In this document: positions 1 to 12,300 of the stretch, piece after piece
Layout: each line of letters starts with the position of its first letter
Position numbering within the stretch: position 1 is the first letter of the stretch
Assembly (NCBI GenBank): GCA_019649035.1
Contig: BMAT01013420.1
Span: forward strand, 275,586-297,339
Direction of reading: 5' to 3'
Source of the DNA: Elysia marginata
Lineage: Eukaryota; Mollusca; Gastropoda; Plakobranchidae
DNA: 21,754 bases
Notes under the pieces: model-generated
The model's database searches: none
Told to the model about the DNA's origin: nothing
What the model saw: the letters and a program-made list of their open reading frames with translations, nothing else
Program-made: the position numbers and the translations under genes

Positions 1-108
1 TCAAGCAAAAATTTGTTTTCAGAGCCGCAAGAGAAAATCCAATAGATAGATCACATAACAACTACACTAATTTATGCATTAAATAGCAGCGCCTGAGTTT
101 AACAGCCC

Positions 109-205
109 AACGTGTGTGTGTTTTTGTGTGTAGCGCCTAGCGTGTGTGTGTTATTGTGTGTAGCCCTGTTTAACAGCCCAGCGTGTGTGTGTTTTTGTGT
201 CTAAG
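109..205 (+). repeat. TG-rich imperfect tandem repeat reaching the exon 1 acceptor
   Basis: Three related units start at 111, 141 and 182, each with cgtgtgtgtg followed by a T-rich stretch and another short TG run. A flanking taacagccca word also repeats (100-109 and 171-180). The last unit ends at the AG of the exon 1 acceptor, so the repeat itself forms the upstream splicing tract. Confidence 0.85.
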
Positions 206-351
206 GTGACGTGCTGCGCTGGGAGCAACAGATCCGCATACGTCATCTGCTCACCCGCCAGTACCTGGGGATGGATGTCAACATGCAGGTGACACTCACG
301 CCAGACTCGACTGATCCCCGCACTGTGTTCAGGTTACACTCTGTGCTTAAG
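206..351 (+). CDS. ITPR: Exon 1 of window: MIR repeat of the IP3 receptor-like gene
   Basis: The acceptor is ctaag ending at 205 and the donor is gtgagt at 352. The exon starts with the last two bases of a split codon and ends in phase 0 (codons 1-48). It begins DVLRWEQQIRIRHLLTRQYL, a MIR beta-trefoil strand pair equivalent to the ITPR segment with HWNSLFRFKHLATGHYL. The upstream exon is outside the window. A TG-rich tract stands in for the polypyrimidine tract. Confidence 0.85.
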
Positions 352-3300
352 GTGAGTCGTTGAGGACACTGAATAGTACTCACGCCGACAACACAGGTTG
401 GCTCAGCCACTGTCTTGTCAATATATACGTTAAGCTACGTGTTGCTGTTTAATGAAAATGCTGTGTAAAATATTCTTTAATAACAATGTCCTTCACAAGT
501 TTCAGTCGCATAGGTCTGATGCCTTCCCCATTTCCACGTCTTGTTAGGGGTGGACTCGCTGTATGTTTGTTTTATTTTATAATTTGAAGAGTTCCTAATA
601 CATGTATACAGTTGAAGTATCCTGACAAATAGTACTAGTCGCCTTTTGCAAACGACGTTGTTTGACTTTTCTGGCTTATGTTTTTGTCTTTTTTAGCGTT
701 GCAATGATGACATGAATAAATTACAAAAATTTAATGACTCAATGTTAAGGTTAACCTTCAACTGAGTAGTAAACTGAGCACGAAATAATGCGACAGTCAC
801 AGCAGCAACACTAGCAGCGATCTCTGTTTCTGTTTATACATGCAGAGATTTTCTTACATTCCGTTCAAAACTTACAGTTTTTGTTGTTCCCGAAAAAGAT
901 ATCTTCGAGTGACTTAATTGTCTTTAAAACTAAACAAAGAAGAGTGCATCCAATTTTCTGCTTCTATTAAAAAGTTTAGTGACTTTAAGTTTTCTCAAGA
1001 TTCAACCATATATCCAAGCTGACAAGGAGAGCCAATTACCGGATTATTTTATACGAACAGATCAGCATTTCATTTTTTTGCCCACTTCTGAAACATGGCA
1101 ATTTTGGTAAACATGTTCTAATTACCTAAGCTCCACCGTTTGTTTTTTCATTGGAATGCGAAACACAGATGAGAACGATACATGTCTCACACTTTCTGTA
1201 ATGAAAAAAACCTAAGAGAAGAAACTAAAGGTATGTAAACACCCGAGTATTCAAGGGGGCTCAAGGTGCGAAGAGAATAATACTTTCATCAATTTTGTAT
1301 GTTTTAAGATGTAGAGAAATGGAAAAATCCAGATATAGATTTGTTGCTGTTGTTGTTGTTGTTGTAGGAACGAGATGAAATCCTGCCAGAGAGCTACGCC
1401 CGGATCGAGCACATGCTCAGCGGTTGCTGGCTACACGCACTCAAAGGTGAGTGAGATGATGCTCACAACGTTGTCGAGGTCTTCGTGGGGTTGTCTCAAG
1501 CGATCAATTCAATTGTAAGCGTGCACATTTCCTGCTAAATACGACAATTGAGTACACTTGGAGAGCGACCATAATAGCCTGTATGGACTGTGAAAATCTC
1601 TCGTTCTCGTTTCATTTCGGATCAGTCTTCTAGGAAGTAAAGAAGTTTACACATTATGTGTCTATATCAGGTAGCCAAAAGAATCACCTAAGACTTTTAG
1701 AGTATTTATTATTAAAAAATTAGCGGAGAAGGAAATGCGTCATGAAGAAAATTAAGTTTTTAGCACACGATAACAATGTAGATCTTGTGCAAAAAAAAAA
1801 AGAAAAAAAAAGAGATTTGTTTGTTGGAAAATTCTTTTTTTGAAAAGTGCGTTCTGCTAAGTCGTCTCAAAAACTATTAATTTAGCGCTGAAGGGTCTTA
1901 AAAAGTTACACCACTAGGGCCGCTTCTTATCTATACACTTTGCCTGTCCTAATATTTGAGAGTTTTATGTTACTGACGTTTTGCGTCTATCATCATTTAA
2001 GACTGGTTTATCTACGTAGGTCTACGTATTACTTTTTGAAGCAGACTTTGTACATCAAAAATTAGCTGAAAACCCAATGACCCGAGCTGTATCATCTAAA
2101 ATGATTTTGTGCGCACTGACATTTTCTGTTACGTCTAACGCTACCCAGACGAGGACTACGAGAAGAGACAGTATCACAGTACGGACACAGAGGCCACCAT
2201 GCAGGATCTACAGTGGGACGGAGCGCCGCTCAGAAAGGTCCGTCTCACATTGCTTTTATAGCTACCTTTTTATTCTCGCCCTGTTAAATTAATGTCACGT
2301 CCTATGCAGGTAAAAACCATGAAATATAAAAGTTTAGCTTCATGCTAGATTTATTATGGATGTGGAAGACATATTTTATTAGCACTTACTAATTTCACTC
2401 ACAGATAAAAAACAAAGCAATAGGAAATCTCTCTCACCCCTGCTCGTTGATTTAAACAAGGGTTATATATATATAATACTACAGAAATTCTTCTTTGTCT
2501 CGCAACCGGTTCAAACAGGCTGGGCCACGACAGTTTTAACTTTTAAAAAAACCTTTGCAAGTCTTTTTACCCCATTTTATCCCTTATTTTATGTAAAGCA
2601 GAAGCTATTTTATCTTTCCACAAAATGTAAAGAGTTTCTGCAGTATTATTTGTAATTTCAACGTCAGGGATCTCAGAATAATGCACTGTTGAAAATGTGA
2701 ATCTCTTGTAGAAAAAAAATTGCGATATCCGACTCATTTTCACTGTTTGCAAGACATTTTTTGTTGGACTAGATTGTTCAGTTGAACCCCCCCCCCCTTT
2801 TCCACAATTATCTATCCACACCCTCCAGATTTCAGCAAGCAAGGAGTCAATGTATGACGACGCCTACACACTTCAGATAGTGGAAGAGAAAGAAGTTTTA
2901 GCCTTTAACTTTGTGGCCGGCATGGTGCCCTTTCTCTTTAATCTCATCAAAGATGTGAGTTTCCTCTGGACCAACGTCATCTTTTTTCACAGTGTCTTTA
3001 TACCAGACCAAAAAAAGATTATCTGTGATTTATTTTTTTCTTCAGTCGTAAGTTTTGCCTGCTTTTTAATCTTGATATCCTAAATTTATAAGATCTACAT
3101 TTTTCTAAAAATCAGAACATTCAGAATGATACTTAGAACTGTACTATTTTCTCTTACAATGCACAGTGGCTAGGTATTTAGAGGGTTCATATTTCAAATA
3201 ATTATGATTCCAAATTTATCTATTTAAAAACTTTGAATGCAAGAATTACCATTTTGTAAATTTCTCTGTGGTTTGTTTCCCTCCAGCAACACAGCAACGC

Positions 3301-6300
3301 GCCGTTTACAGCGAGGAAAACACATGCTATCATCGCTGTAAGTTACTGACACACTAGCACGCCAAACGCCAGCACTTTCGCAATGGAAATAAGGAGAAGA
3401 AAAATCATTGATTTGTTCATTGAAGACAAAAGACTCTAAGAATAGAAAAATTAATATTTTACATTAAAAATGTCAATTTCACGTTAATTAGTTCTTATTG
3501 GTAAATATGATGATAACGTTGGGTCCAAACATGTTAGGAAAGGCACAGGGCAAAAAAAAGTAATACAAAATCCTCAAATGTAAAAAACAGTCCATGAACT
3601 CCAGGGTAATCAGTTTGTTTTTCAAGTGATCTGTAGAATCTCCTTCCAGCTGAACTACAGCTCTAACTCTATTGCGCCGTGTTGCGATTGACTTTCTCAC
3701 TTATCCAATATCTATTTGTCTCCGGCATTCCTTTAACTTTGTTTCAGTACATTTTCAGTTAGGGGTATTGGCTGTCCGGTGTAGACCTTCTCAGCAAGCG
3801 AGGCCCACATTGCATAGTTCATCGGACTCTAATCTGGAGATTGTGTTGGACAGTCATCTTTGGCAATGAAATCGACTCCTTGGTCTAAGAGAAATTGTTG
3901 GGTTGCATGCCGTGTATGCGAAGTAGCACCGTCTTGTTGCAGAATAAAGTCATCTTGAGGATAATGTTTGCGACACGAGGGAAGGACTTTTTTTTAAAGC
4001 TAAGAGATGCATTTCTTTGAATTGAACTTCAAAGTTTTCGTATCAAGGAAAAATAATTATCTCGATCTTGCCATTCCAGCACATGCCAGCAGAAACCATG
4101 ACCTTTTTCGAAAACCTATTCGTTTCGCAGGGATGCCGTTGCAAAGGGATATCCGACTTTTTTTTCTGTAGAAAACGCCATTTTTTCATTCTTGGCAATC
4201 CCTAGAGTATAGTGTTTTTCATCTGTAAAGATAATTTGCTTGACATCTTCATCGGTGAATCTGTTAAGAAAGGACCGCGATCGAAGGCTTATTTTCTCTT
4301 TCACACTTTCCGTTTTTCTGCTGGTCGGAATTCTTTTATAAATTTCAGATCCCTTTTTACAATTTTTAGTACAGTGCGTTAGCGTTGTGCTCTCGGGGTG
4401 CGCAGCGCGGATTGAAAAACAGCTTTGGCGCGGAGGTCGGAGTGTGTTTTTTCGTGAGTTTCGGTAACTTTTTTTAAAACATCTGTCATTACCTTATTCA
4501 TGAATGGATTTCGTTTATATATGGCGTGTTTTTGTAGTAATAGTGCATTCACGAAATGCCGAAGTTCTATGACAATTGCACAAAAACTGTCACAGGTATG
4601 ACGCTCCGAATCTGAGCACTTTTTTTACCCACACGAGATATAATTTGTAATATATTAATTTGCAATGAACATCTTTGCCTGTCCCGTTTGGTATTCTCTA
4701 AGACTTTTTCTATTTGTAAATTCGGACCTCTTTTACTTCCATCATTAGCTCATACAGTTTTGTATGATATAATAAACTTACACCTATGTAATCAAAGTAT
4801 GAAATATAATCACGTATTCCGCTCGACTGCCTTCTCTTTACACCATTACCCATTTCGTTGTTAACACCCGTGCTTTTGTTTGTTTCAGACGCTGAGAGAG
4901 CTAAAAGAGTACATCATGCCAGAGGGGGTACCAGACAAGGACAGGCAGAAGTTGTTACGGAACTTGCGGGTACAGCTGACAAAACATGCCATACATCTCC
5001 CTAGCACCCCCTCCTTCCTGCCCTTCCTCCCCCATCCTTTTTTCTGGGAGTCATGTCTGTAGCTTTATATCTAGATTTCTAGGCACTTTTATTTTTTTCC
5101 CTGCGCCCACTTTCTCTTCACATAATTATATATTTTGTATGGATTAAAATATTATTATTGCTTTTCTTTTATTGATAGTCTTGTGCCCATTTGTGTAAGT
5201 GCCTTATGTGTTTTTTTTTGTCTAATTAAGGCTTAAACCTACAGCTTACTTGTTTCGTCTGTATTGTTAGAAGTGGAATATTTACCTTACTAAATAGTTT
5301 TGATAGCATTTAGTCTTATGAGTTACTAACCAATGGTTGTCCACTCCCGAAAGTGCTCATTTGATACTTTACGTTAAATCTTTGGAATAAGTCAACTTGC
5401 CAACTTAAAAGAGTCTAGCTTGAGAAAAATATTACTTAAGATTTCAAAGCTCTATGGATCAGTCGTTTCAAAATAGTCTCCTTATAGTGTTAGGGCTGTA
5501 AAAGTTAATTTAGCTACTACTATGGGTCCTAAACTGTCCTGTAAGAGGACAACAGTAATCTCAAACAATACTCATTCATTATGGCGCTGTATATAGGTTA
5601 ACAAACACGCTATTGCCATTCAACAAGCCTTGTAAATCTACATTGGGCCAGGCGATGGCAGTAACGAGTCACAGTACCATTCTTATTAGATCTTTAACTG
5701 CCTGTATAGCCATGTACTTGAGTTTGGTGATGGGAAATCAACTAGCCAAGCCAAGATTGGAACCGTTGACCGCCAGATATATCAATCGGATGTCGAGCAT
5801 TAGACCACACCGCCTGTGCCTTCAAAACAGACTAAAGCTGTGTATAGGGATTGAGATTTAAAAAGGTTTAGCAACAATTTCCTGGTTCGATGTCAGTGAG
5901 ATTTAAACGTTAATGCCAGTTACTGTCCATGGCAAAATCATCTTCTAACGTTTGTTTTGGAAAATAAACTACTCGACAGCTTCATATTGAAGACCTGCAT
6001 TTTATTGATTTCTATGTTTGCTTGTTTTTGTTTTTGTTTTGTTTTTCTTTTGTTTCAATGTGGATTTCTTATTTAAGAAAAAAAAACATGCAAAAAGACC
6101 CTTACATCTAGCTATAAATCATCTATTTACTCTATAATATCTCCTATATGTTGACTTCGAAAGAAGGACTGCTACTCTTGTTTTACTTCTAATCGCATTC
6201 CCATATTGGAGTGACTCAAGTAGCAAGTGTTTTCTGCTGTCTTTGACCAGGTGATCGACCTGTTGGTCAAGCTACTCCAGTGTCCACTGAGGTCAGAGAG

Positions 6301-9300
6301 TGACGAGCAACACCAGGTTATCCGCATCTTCAAGGAAGCTTACGATGTTCTCCATGCCTACATGCTAGGCAAGAGCCGCAAGAATGCCCTATATATCGCC
6401 AAGTACATCGACTTCTTTCAAACGCAGTTTACTCAGAAGGTATCTCACTCTATACGATACACACAACATTGCTAAATTGACTTTGTAACACAGCAGTGTT
6501 CTCAAATTTCTAGTATCTCTCTGCACTGTTTTGTAACTGTTACAATTGGACGCAGTGGGGAACATTGAGATTAAACTCAAACTTGTCCCTACACATTAAC
6601 CAAAAGATATTTGGAACGGTGTGTACACTGTAATAATGAACTACATTACTGATACCAAACCTTTGTGTTTACCTTGTCGTGGATCCTTAGACATGTACTC
6701 GTATAACAGTAATGCAGTGTATTGCATAAGCTTATTCCAGCTTTACTTTTTGTCCTGTCATAAAATGAGTCTAGTTATTGGATGTATATGTACTGTTTAC
6801 TTTTTAGCATAGAACCGACCAGACTAGTTTTTCAATACATCATGTACCAAAAAATGTTATAATCGAAAGCCTTTTCATATCCAGGTTTGGCAAAAAAAAA
6901 TAAACGGTAGAAATGGAAGTAGTATGATGTAATTTTGCGAAAATAAAAAGTAATGGTTGGTTATATTTGTTTAATTTCGGGTGAAAAAAAATGTTTTAAT
7001 GTTACCAATATTACAAAGTTTTAAGCGCCATTTTGTCAAACAAGAGAACCATGTTTGCAGCAGCACCTTGTGTTAAGATTTCAGTGAGAATTGTTATTTT
7101 GTTTATTCCTAGGGTGGCATTGGTCTGAACGTGGCTCAGATGATTGTTGAGCTGGTGCGAGACAAGAGAAAGATTGTGGACAGGATAACCCAGCAGCACA
7201 TAGAGACCTTCATACAGCTGCTCAGACACAACCCGGTTAGTGGCAAACTTTCTAATCCGTTGTGTGCATTTACGTTATTCTTTTTCTAGTCGTGGCTTTA
7301 TCATCCAGATTCTTAGCCCATGCAAGACATGCATAATGCAGTCTTGACGATTCCATGCTTTCAACTGGCTGCGTCTGAATGATCACAGTTTGTTTAAATC
7401 AACATTCTGTAGAAGATATGCATGTCTTACAAGGACCTTCTACCAACAGTAGGTAACCAAAAAGGAGAGATAGAAATCACCCCGTAACCTCAAAAACCTT
7501 CATGGGCTTTCTAGCAAGCTGAAATGTTGTAACTTACTTTGGTTATTTGATTTCTTTCTGATTTATTCCTTATCATGACTGAAAAGTTGTGGCCTTCTGG
7601 CTACCGGAGCCCTTAGAGTAGATACCCTCCTCAAATTTAGTCAAGCTTTAGGAATAAATCTTTGACCTCTTCAGTGTCCGATTCAAAGTCATCGTCGCCA
7701 AACGACGCTCTAGGGGTCCAAAGAGCTGATATTTTATTGGTGCCATGTCGGGACTGTAGGGTGGATGTTGTAGGACTTTAAAAAGATATCTATAAATATA
7801 ATCTGACCGTGCGCTATGATACGCTGAACTGAGGTGCTTGAGATCATCATCTTTTTTCTTAATCCTAGGTCTTTTTCGACGCACAGCTTATCAATTATAT
7901 GGGGCGATCAACTGAAGCAAGCGGCTTGTACTAATGCACTATATTTTGTTCTGAGTTTGAAAACAATAACATCGTCCATGTTCCAGAATGTAGTATCCGT
8001 CAGGTTTACTTGAACTTTTTTTCTTACAGCTTGATTTATTAGCTCTCAGGGTTTTGATTTGTTCTTTTACTTTTCCGTTATCAGAGTTATCACTTTCTGG
8101 ACCTGCTACAAGTTCTGTGTGTATGTGACGGAGTGGCCATCCCAAACAACCAGACCTACATTGTAGAACAGTGGCTGAGGACCTACAGGGTGAGTAGGCA
8201 TTACCATCTAAATGTTTAGTTTGTACCGTGCACCAGGAGTACCTGGTAGAACAGTGGCTGAGAACCTACAGGGTGAGTAGACACTATCATCGAAAGGTTT
8301 AGTTTGTACCATGTACCAGGAATACCTAGTAGAACAGTGGTTGAAGACCTACAGGGTGATTGAATACTACATTCCAAATGTTTAGTTTGTACCGTGTACC
8401 TAGTAGTACTGTGGCTGAGGACCTACAGGGTGAGTGAACACTACCATCGAAAGGTTTAGTTTGTACCAATTACCAGAAGTACCTTGTAGAACAGTGGTTG
8501 AGGACCTACAGGGTGGCTATACACTACCATCTAAAGGTTTATTTTATACCGTGTACCAAGCCAAAGTTGTAGAACAGTGGATGAGGATCTACAGAGTGGG
8601 AATATGTCTCCTGCTAAGTTCGTTTTAAAAATATTTTTTAGTCTTAGCCCAGTTGCTCTGAAGCATGTAATGTGACAGTTTTGGGCATACGTAATTACTA
8701 CCTTGTTTCAAACAAGGTTTAAAACAGTTCTGTTCACCTGAATTAAGTTTTAAATTTTACTACTCCTAGACGTTCGATAGATGCGATGTGTTAGAACATA
8801 TGTTTTAAAATACTAAACAATTTTAAATGCTTAACTCAAGGCAAAACATAACAAACTCTTTACTGTATGTTTTAAGCATAGCTACAAACTACTTGCAACT
8901 GTAAAAAAAACGTAACTTCGCACAGCTCCAGTGCACACCAATACCGACACCCAGAGAACCGTTTGGGCCTTTTTTCAATCATTATGGAGGAATTAAAGTC
9001 TTTTCTCTTTTGTCTTTGACCGAATATGGTCTATGTTACAACAACTTAATAAAACATCATTGGAAAGTTTAGGACGGCATGTGCTATTTATTATGGTATT
9101 CGAATCCAGCCCTCTTTTGAGACGCAGAATATCACGGAGGCCTACAGCATATTTGGTTAAAAAAACTAGGAGAATGGGGCGTCTCCGGTAATACCCTTCA
9201 TCATTGCAAAAACAAACGTCATAACGTTTCAAAACGTGTAAAGTGACATGCGTATCAGGCTATCAGCTATGCAAATCAGGGGATATACATGTCCATTGAT

Positions 9301-12300
9301 GTTAAGGATTTCCTCCGCCACCATCCCTTTTTCTCTTTTCAGGCTTTTTCCATAGCTTTATTTTGTTGTGAGTTCTTTACAACACACACAACCTAAATTT
9401 TTTTAAAGTATATAAAATTGATAAATGAAAGAGGCATGATCATTCTTACCCAATTTATAAGGTCAAGAATTACCCCAGGTATATAAAAGTCGAATTTCGC
9501 TGACAGAAAATCACATTTTTCTGCAAACATTTTAGGTTGTTGGATCCAAATGTTTCATAGACATGAAAATAAATCTCAGTTTTGTTGGTGTATTTTGTGC
9601 ACTGGACTCTAGGATAGTGTATACCTGATGGACAGGGGTCAGAACATCAACAAGCGACCCAACATCGTCTATATCTCCACTGATGGAGGCGAGGAGTGGA
9701 CAGCGCTACACCAGTTTGTCGATGTGAGTGGCTCGGCTTGTCTCATTGTCCGGTCAAGTTTGGAGTCTGTAGTTTGGTTTGATGCGTGTCTACATTGTTG
9801 ATATAATTCTGTGTTAGTATATTCACTCTGTTTAGCGAAACAGTTTTAAACAGACATAATTGGGTTTGTGTTTAAGGTAACAATAGTTTACTTCTATTGT
9901 GCAGACATATTTGCGTAGTTTTTATCATTATCAACATTTTTTTTCTTATTTCAGAATGTAATACTAGGAGTTTGACTTAATGAATTATCATTGCAAACGC
10001 TGTAATATTTATGGCCCCAAAAACTTCACAAAAAGTGAAAAAAAATCTGCTCAGCGTCGTGGGAAATTCTTTGATACAAAAATAAGGACCAAATTGTTAT
10101 TGTGCTGTAGCAGCAGATACGTTAGTTCATAGAATGTAAAAGCACCGACCGGCGCGTCAATAAATTTGAGAAAAATATCACACGAACATCACAAAAGTAT
10201 ATTAAAGGCATTTATATTAGTAAAGGAAATCAGTCAAAATGCACTGTAGTTTAAATAAGCGGTTACTGAATACACCTGACCAAGAAAACTATGATTATAC
10301 TAATATGCTAGATGAGTGTGTCATGTATAACATTTAATGTCTCCGTGTGTGACCAGTTCTCACCGGTTTCAAACGTTTTATGATCTGCCAGACTGAGAGT
10401 ATGGAGTATGATGCTGAGAAGAACCAGTTCCTCATCCACCAACTCGATCTGATGAAAGCGTTTTGCTTTGTGAGTTTTGAGTTATCGATATTGAACTGTA
10501 TCAACAAAACATAAAATGTTAAATTGCTAAATGCTGCAGATAACGGACGCTGATGCAGCGTTACAATTTGATTTCAATAATAACAATGTTTTGTTAATGT
10601 TCGGGCGTAATTTCCAATTTCTGTGGTAACTACAATACATCAGTCCATTGACTGTCTGCATCTTCAGGTGTGTTTACAAGCGATAATGTGGGGTTCTCCC
10701 TATTTTAATGTTCACACAGTTGGCCCATGTTTGGTAGTTTAGAGTGCATTATGTTTATTATATTGCAGATGGTACTTGATGGCTGGTAATCTGGTGTTTT
10801 TAATCTTTTTGGTATCAAACGAAGTTCAACGCAATCTCATTTTATTAATCTATTTACCTATATCTTAAACTTTGTACCTTTTTGTCTACCTAACAAACCT
10901 TTTTATCTTTTTACTAAGTCTTGTCTAATTATCAAGCAACCTTGTTATCTACCTGTCCTTCTGTACGTTCATTTACCTTTCTATCTGTGATACAAAAATA
11001 TAATTATTTATCTACCAATTTATCTTTCGAACTGTGTACCTTTCTATCTTTTTATCAAATAATATATGTACATTTCTATTTATCTATCAAACAATCTATA
11101 TAACTACCCACCACTCTAACAACCCATTTACCATTTACATATTTAATATATAGAATATTTCAATCTATCTGTTCCCCTTCACATCTCTCTACCTCGTGTT
11201 TTAGGGCCGTAACGACTTCGCCATCCACACGATCACACGGGAGTTTGGTTACATCACCTGGGAGGATGCCTTTCTCTGTATCCAGTGTGAGTTGCTACCT
11301 GACGTCATCAGGGCAAAATTCACTGAGCTCATCATTGGTGAGTACCCGGCACAGGGCTGGTTAGGCTCTGTGTGCTAAGGCAGACGTTACAGTGACCAGG
11401 GATAGAGACATGAGTGTCTTTGTTATAAAATGCATGTCGCTTAAGAAAGACACAAGCTATGTCTCCAGGATCCTTGCCATCAAATCTCTTTTTTAAGAAT
11501 GGTTTTAATTCGTTTGAAGCTCGCGGGGCATATAGGTATTTTTAACTCTTGTTACTTGGATGAATTTGCAAAATAATTGTCGTTACTGGCAAAAGGTGAA
11601 TAGCAGTGTTACATAATTATATATTTGAAGATTCCTAATATGGGAAAAAGTAACTGCACAAGAAAATTCTGCTAATTTAAAAGGTCTAATAAAGATTGGC
11701 TGCCGAACTTTGAGAATTGCTTGAAACTATAATTATTAATTATTAAACAGCATAATTATATATACATTATTGCTGACTTTAAACAGCAAGAAACATAGAA
11801 ATAAACTTAAGATTTTTTTTGCTAACTTAAACTTCTGTGTTCAGCCAGTTTTAAACTGGTCGCAAGCCAAAGTATTCAGATAAACAAGAACCATTCAATT
11901 GTGGTTTGTACGGGGCAGGTCTGTTCGTTGACGTGGGCAACAACTACAGCGTGCTGGATCACCCGAACATCTGCTTCGTGTGGGAGTACGTGGGCAGTAA
12001 GGACCAGGACAGGGACCAAAGTCAGTATGTGAGTTCAACGCATGCACAGTGTGTAGTGTGGGAGTGCGTCGTATAAGGGACGCGAGGTGACGAAGTTATA
12101 TTCAGGATAAAAACAAAAACTATCCATGCAAAAAGTTTTGAGAACGGAAAAACTAATGATGGAGGCGTGACGGGAAACAAGATGTATGGCTAATCATTAA
12201 ATAACTTGTTAATTTTACTTCATACAAAACGTTTACAGTGTGTTCTTTTTAGATCGCTCAAAACACTCAAACATCGCTAAATCTTTAATATCTTTTAATA

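Noticed and set aside
12-120. Acceptor-like ttgttttcag at the window start, suggesting an exon from 23
   Set aside because: All usable frames hit stops, and no suitable GT donor occurs before them.
2567-2842. Minus-strand open frame overlapping the intron 3/exon 4 border
   Set aside because: It has a poly-Gly segment from the C run, no homology that I recognise, and is antisense to a real exon.
4400-4640. Terminal inverted repeat of the intron 5 transposon (tgggtaaaaaaagtgc on the minus strand versus ttgggtccaaacatg near 3519)
   Set aside because: The match is limited to a few bases and is not convincing.
7011-7229. Minus-strand open frame opposite exon 8
   Set aside because: It is the shadow of a well-supported exon.
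8146-8600. CRISPR-like array of regular repeats
   Set aside because: The whole 83-bp unit is repeated without unique spacers, and it derives from the adjacent exon.
8434-8628. Plus-strand open frame of 64 codons inside the 83-bp array
   Set aside because: It is in a different frame from the exon copies and arises from the repeat.
10357-10391. Upstream extension of exon 11 using the AG at 10355-10356
   Set aside because: The frame is open, but 35 extra bases would break the phase with exon 10.
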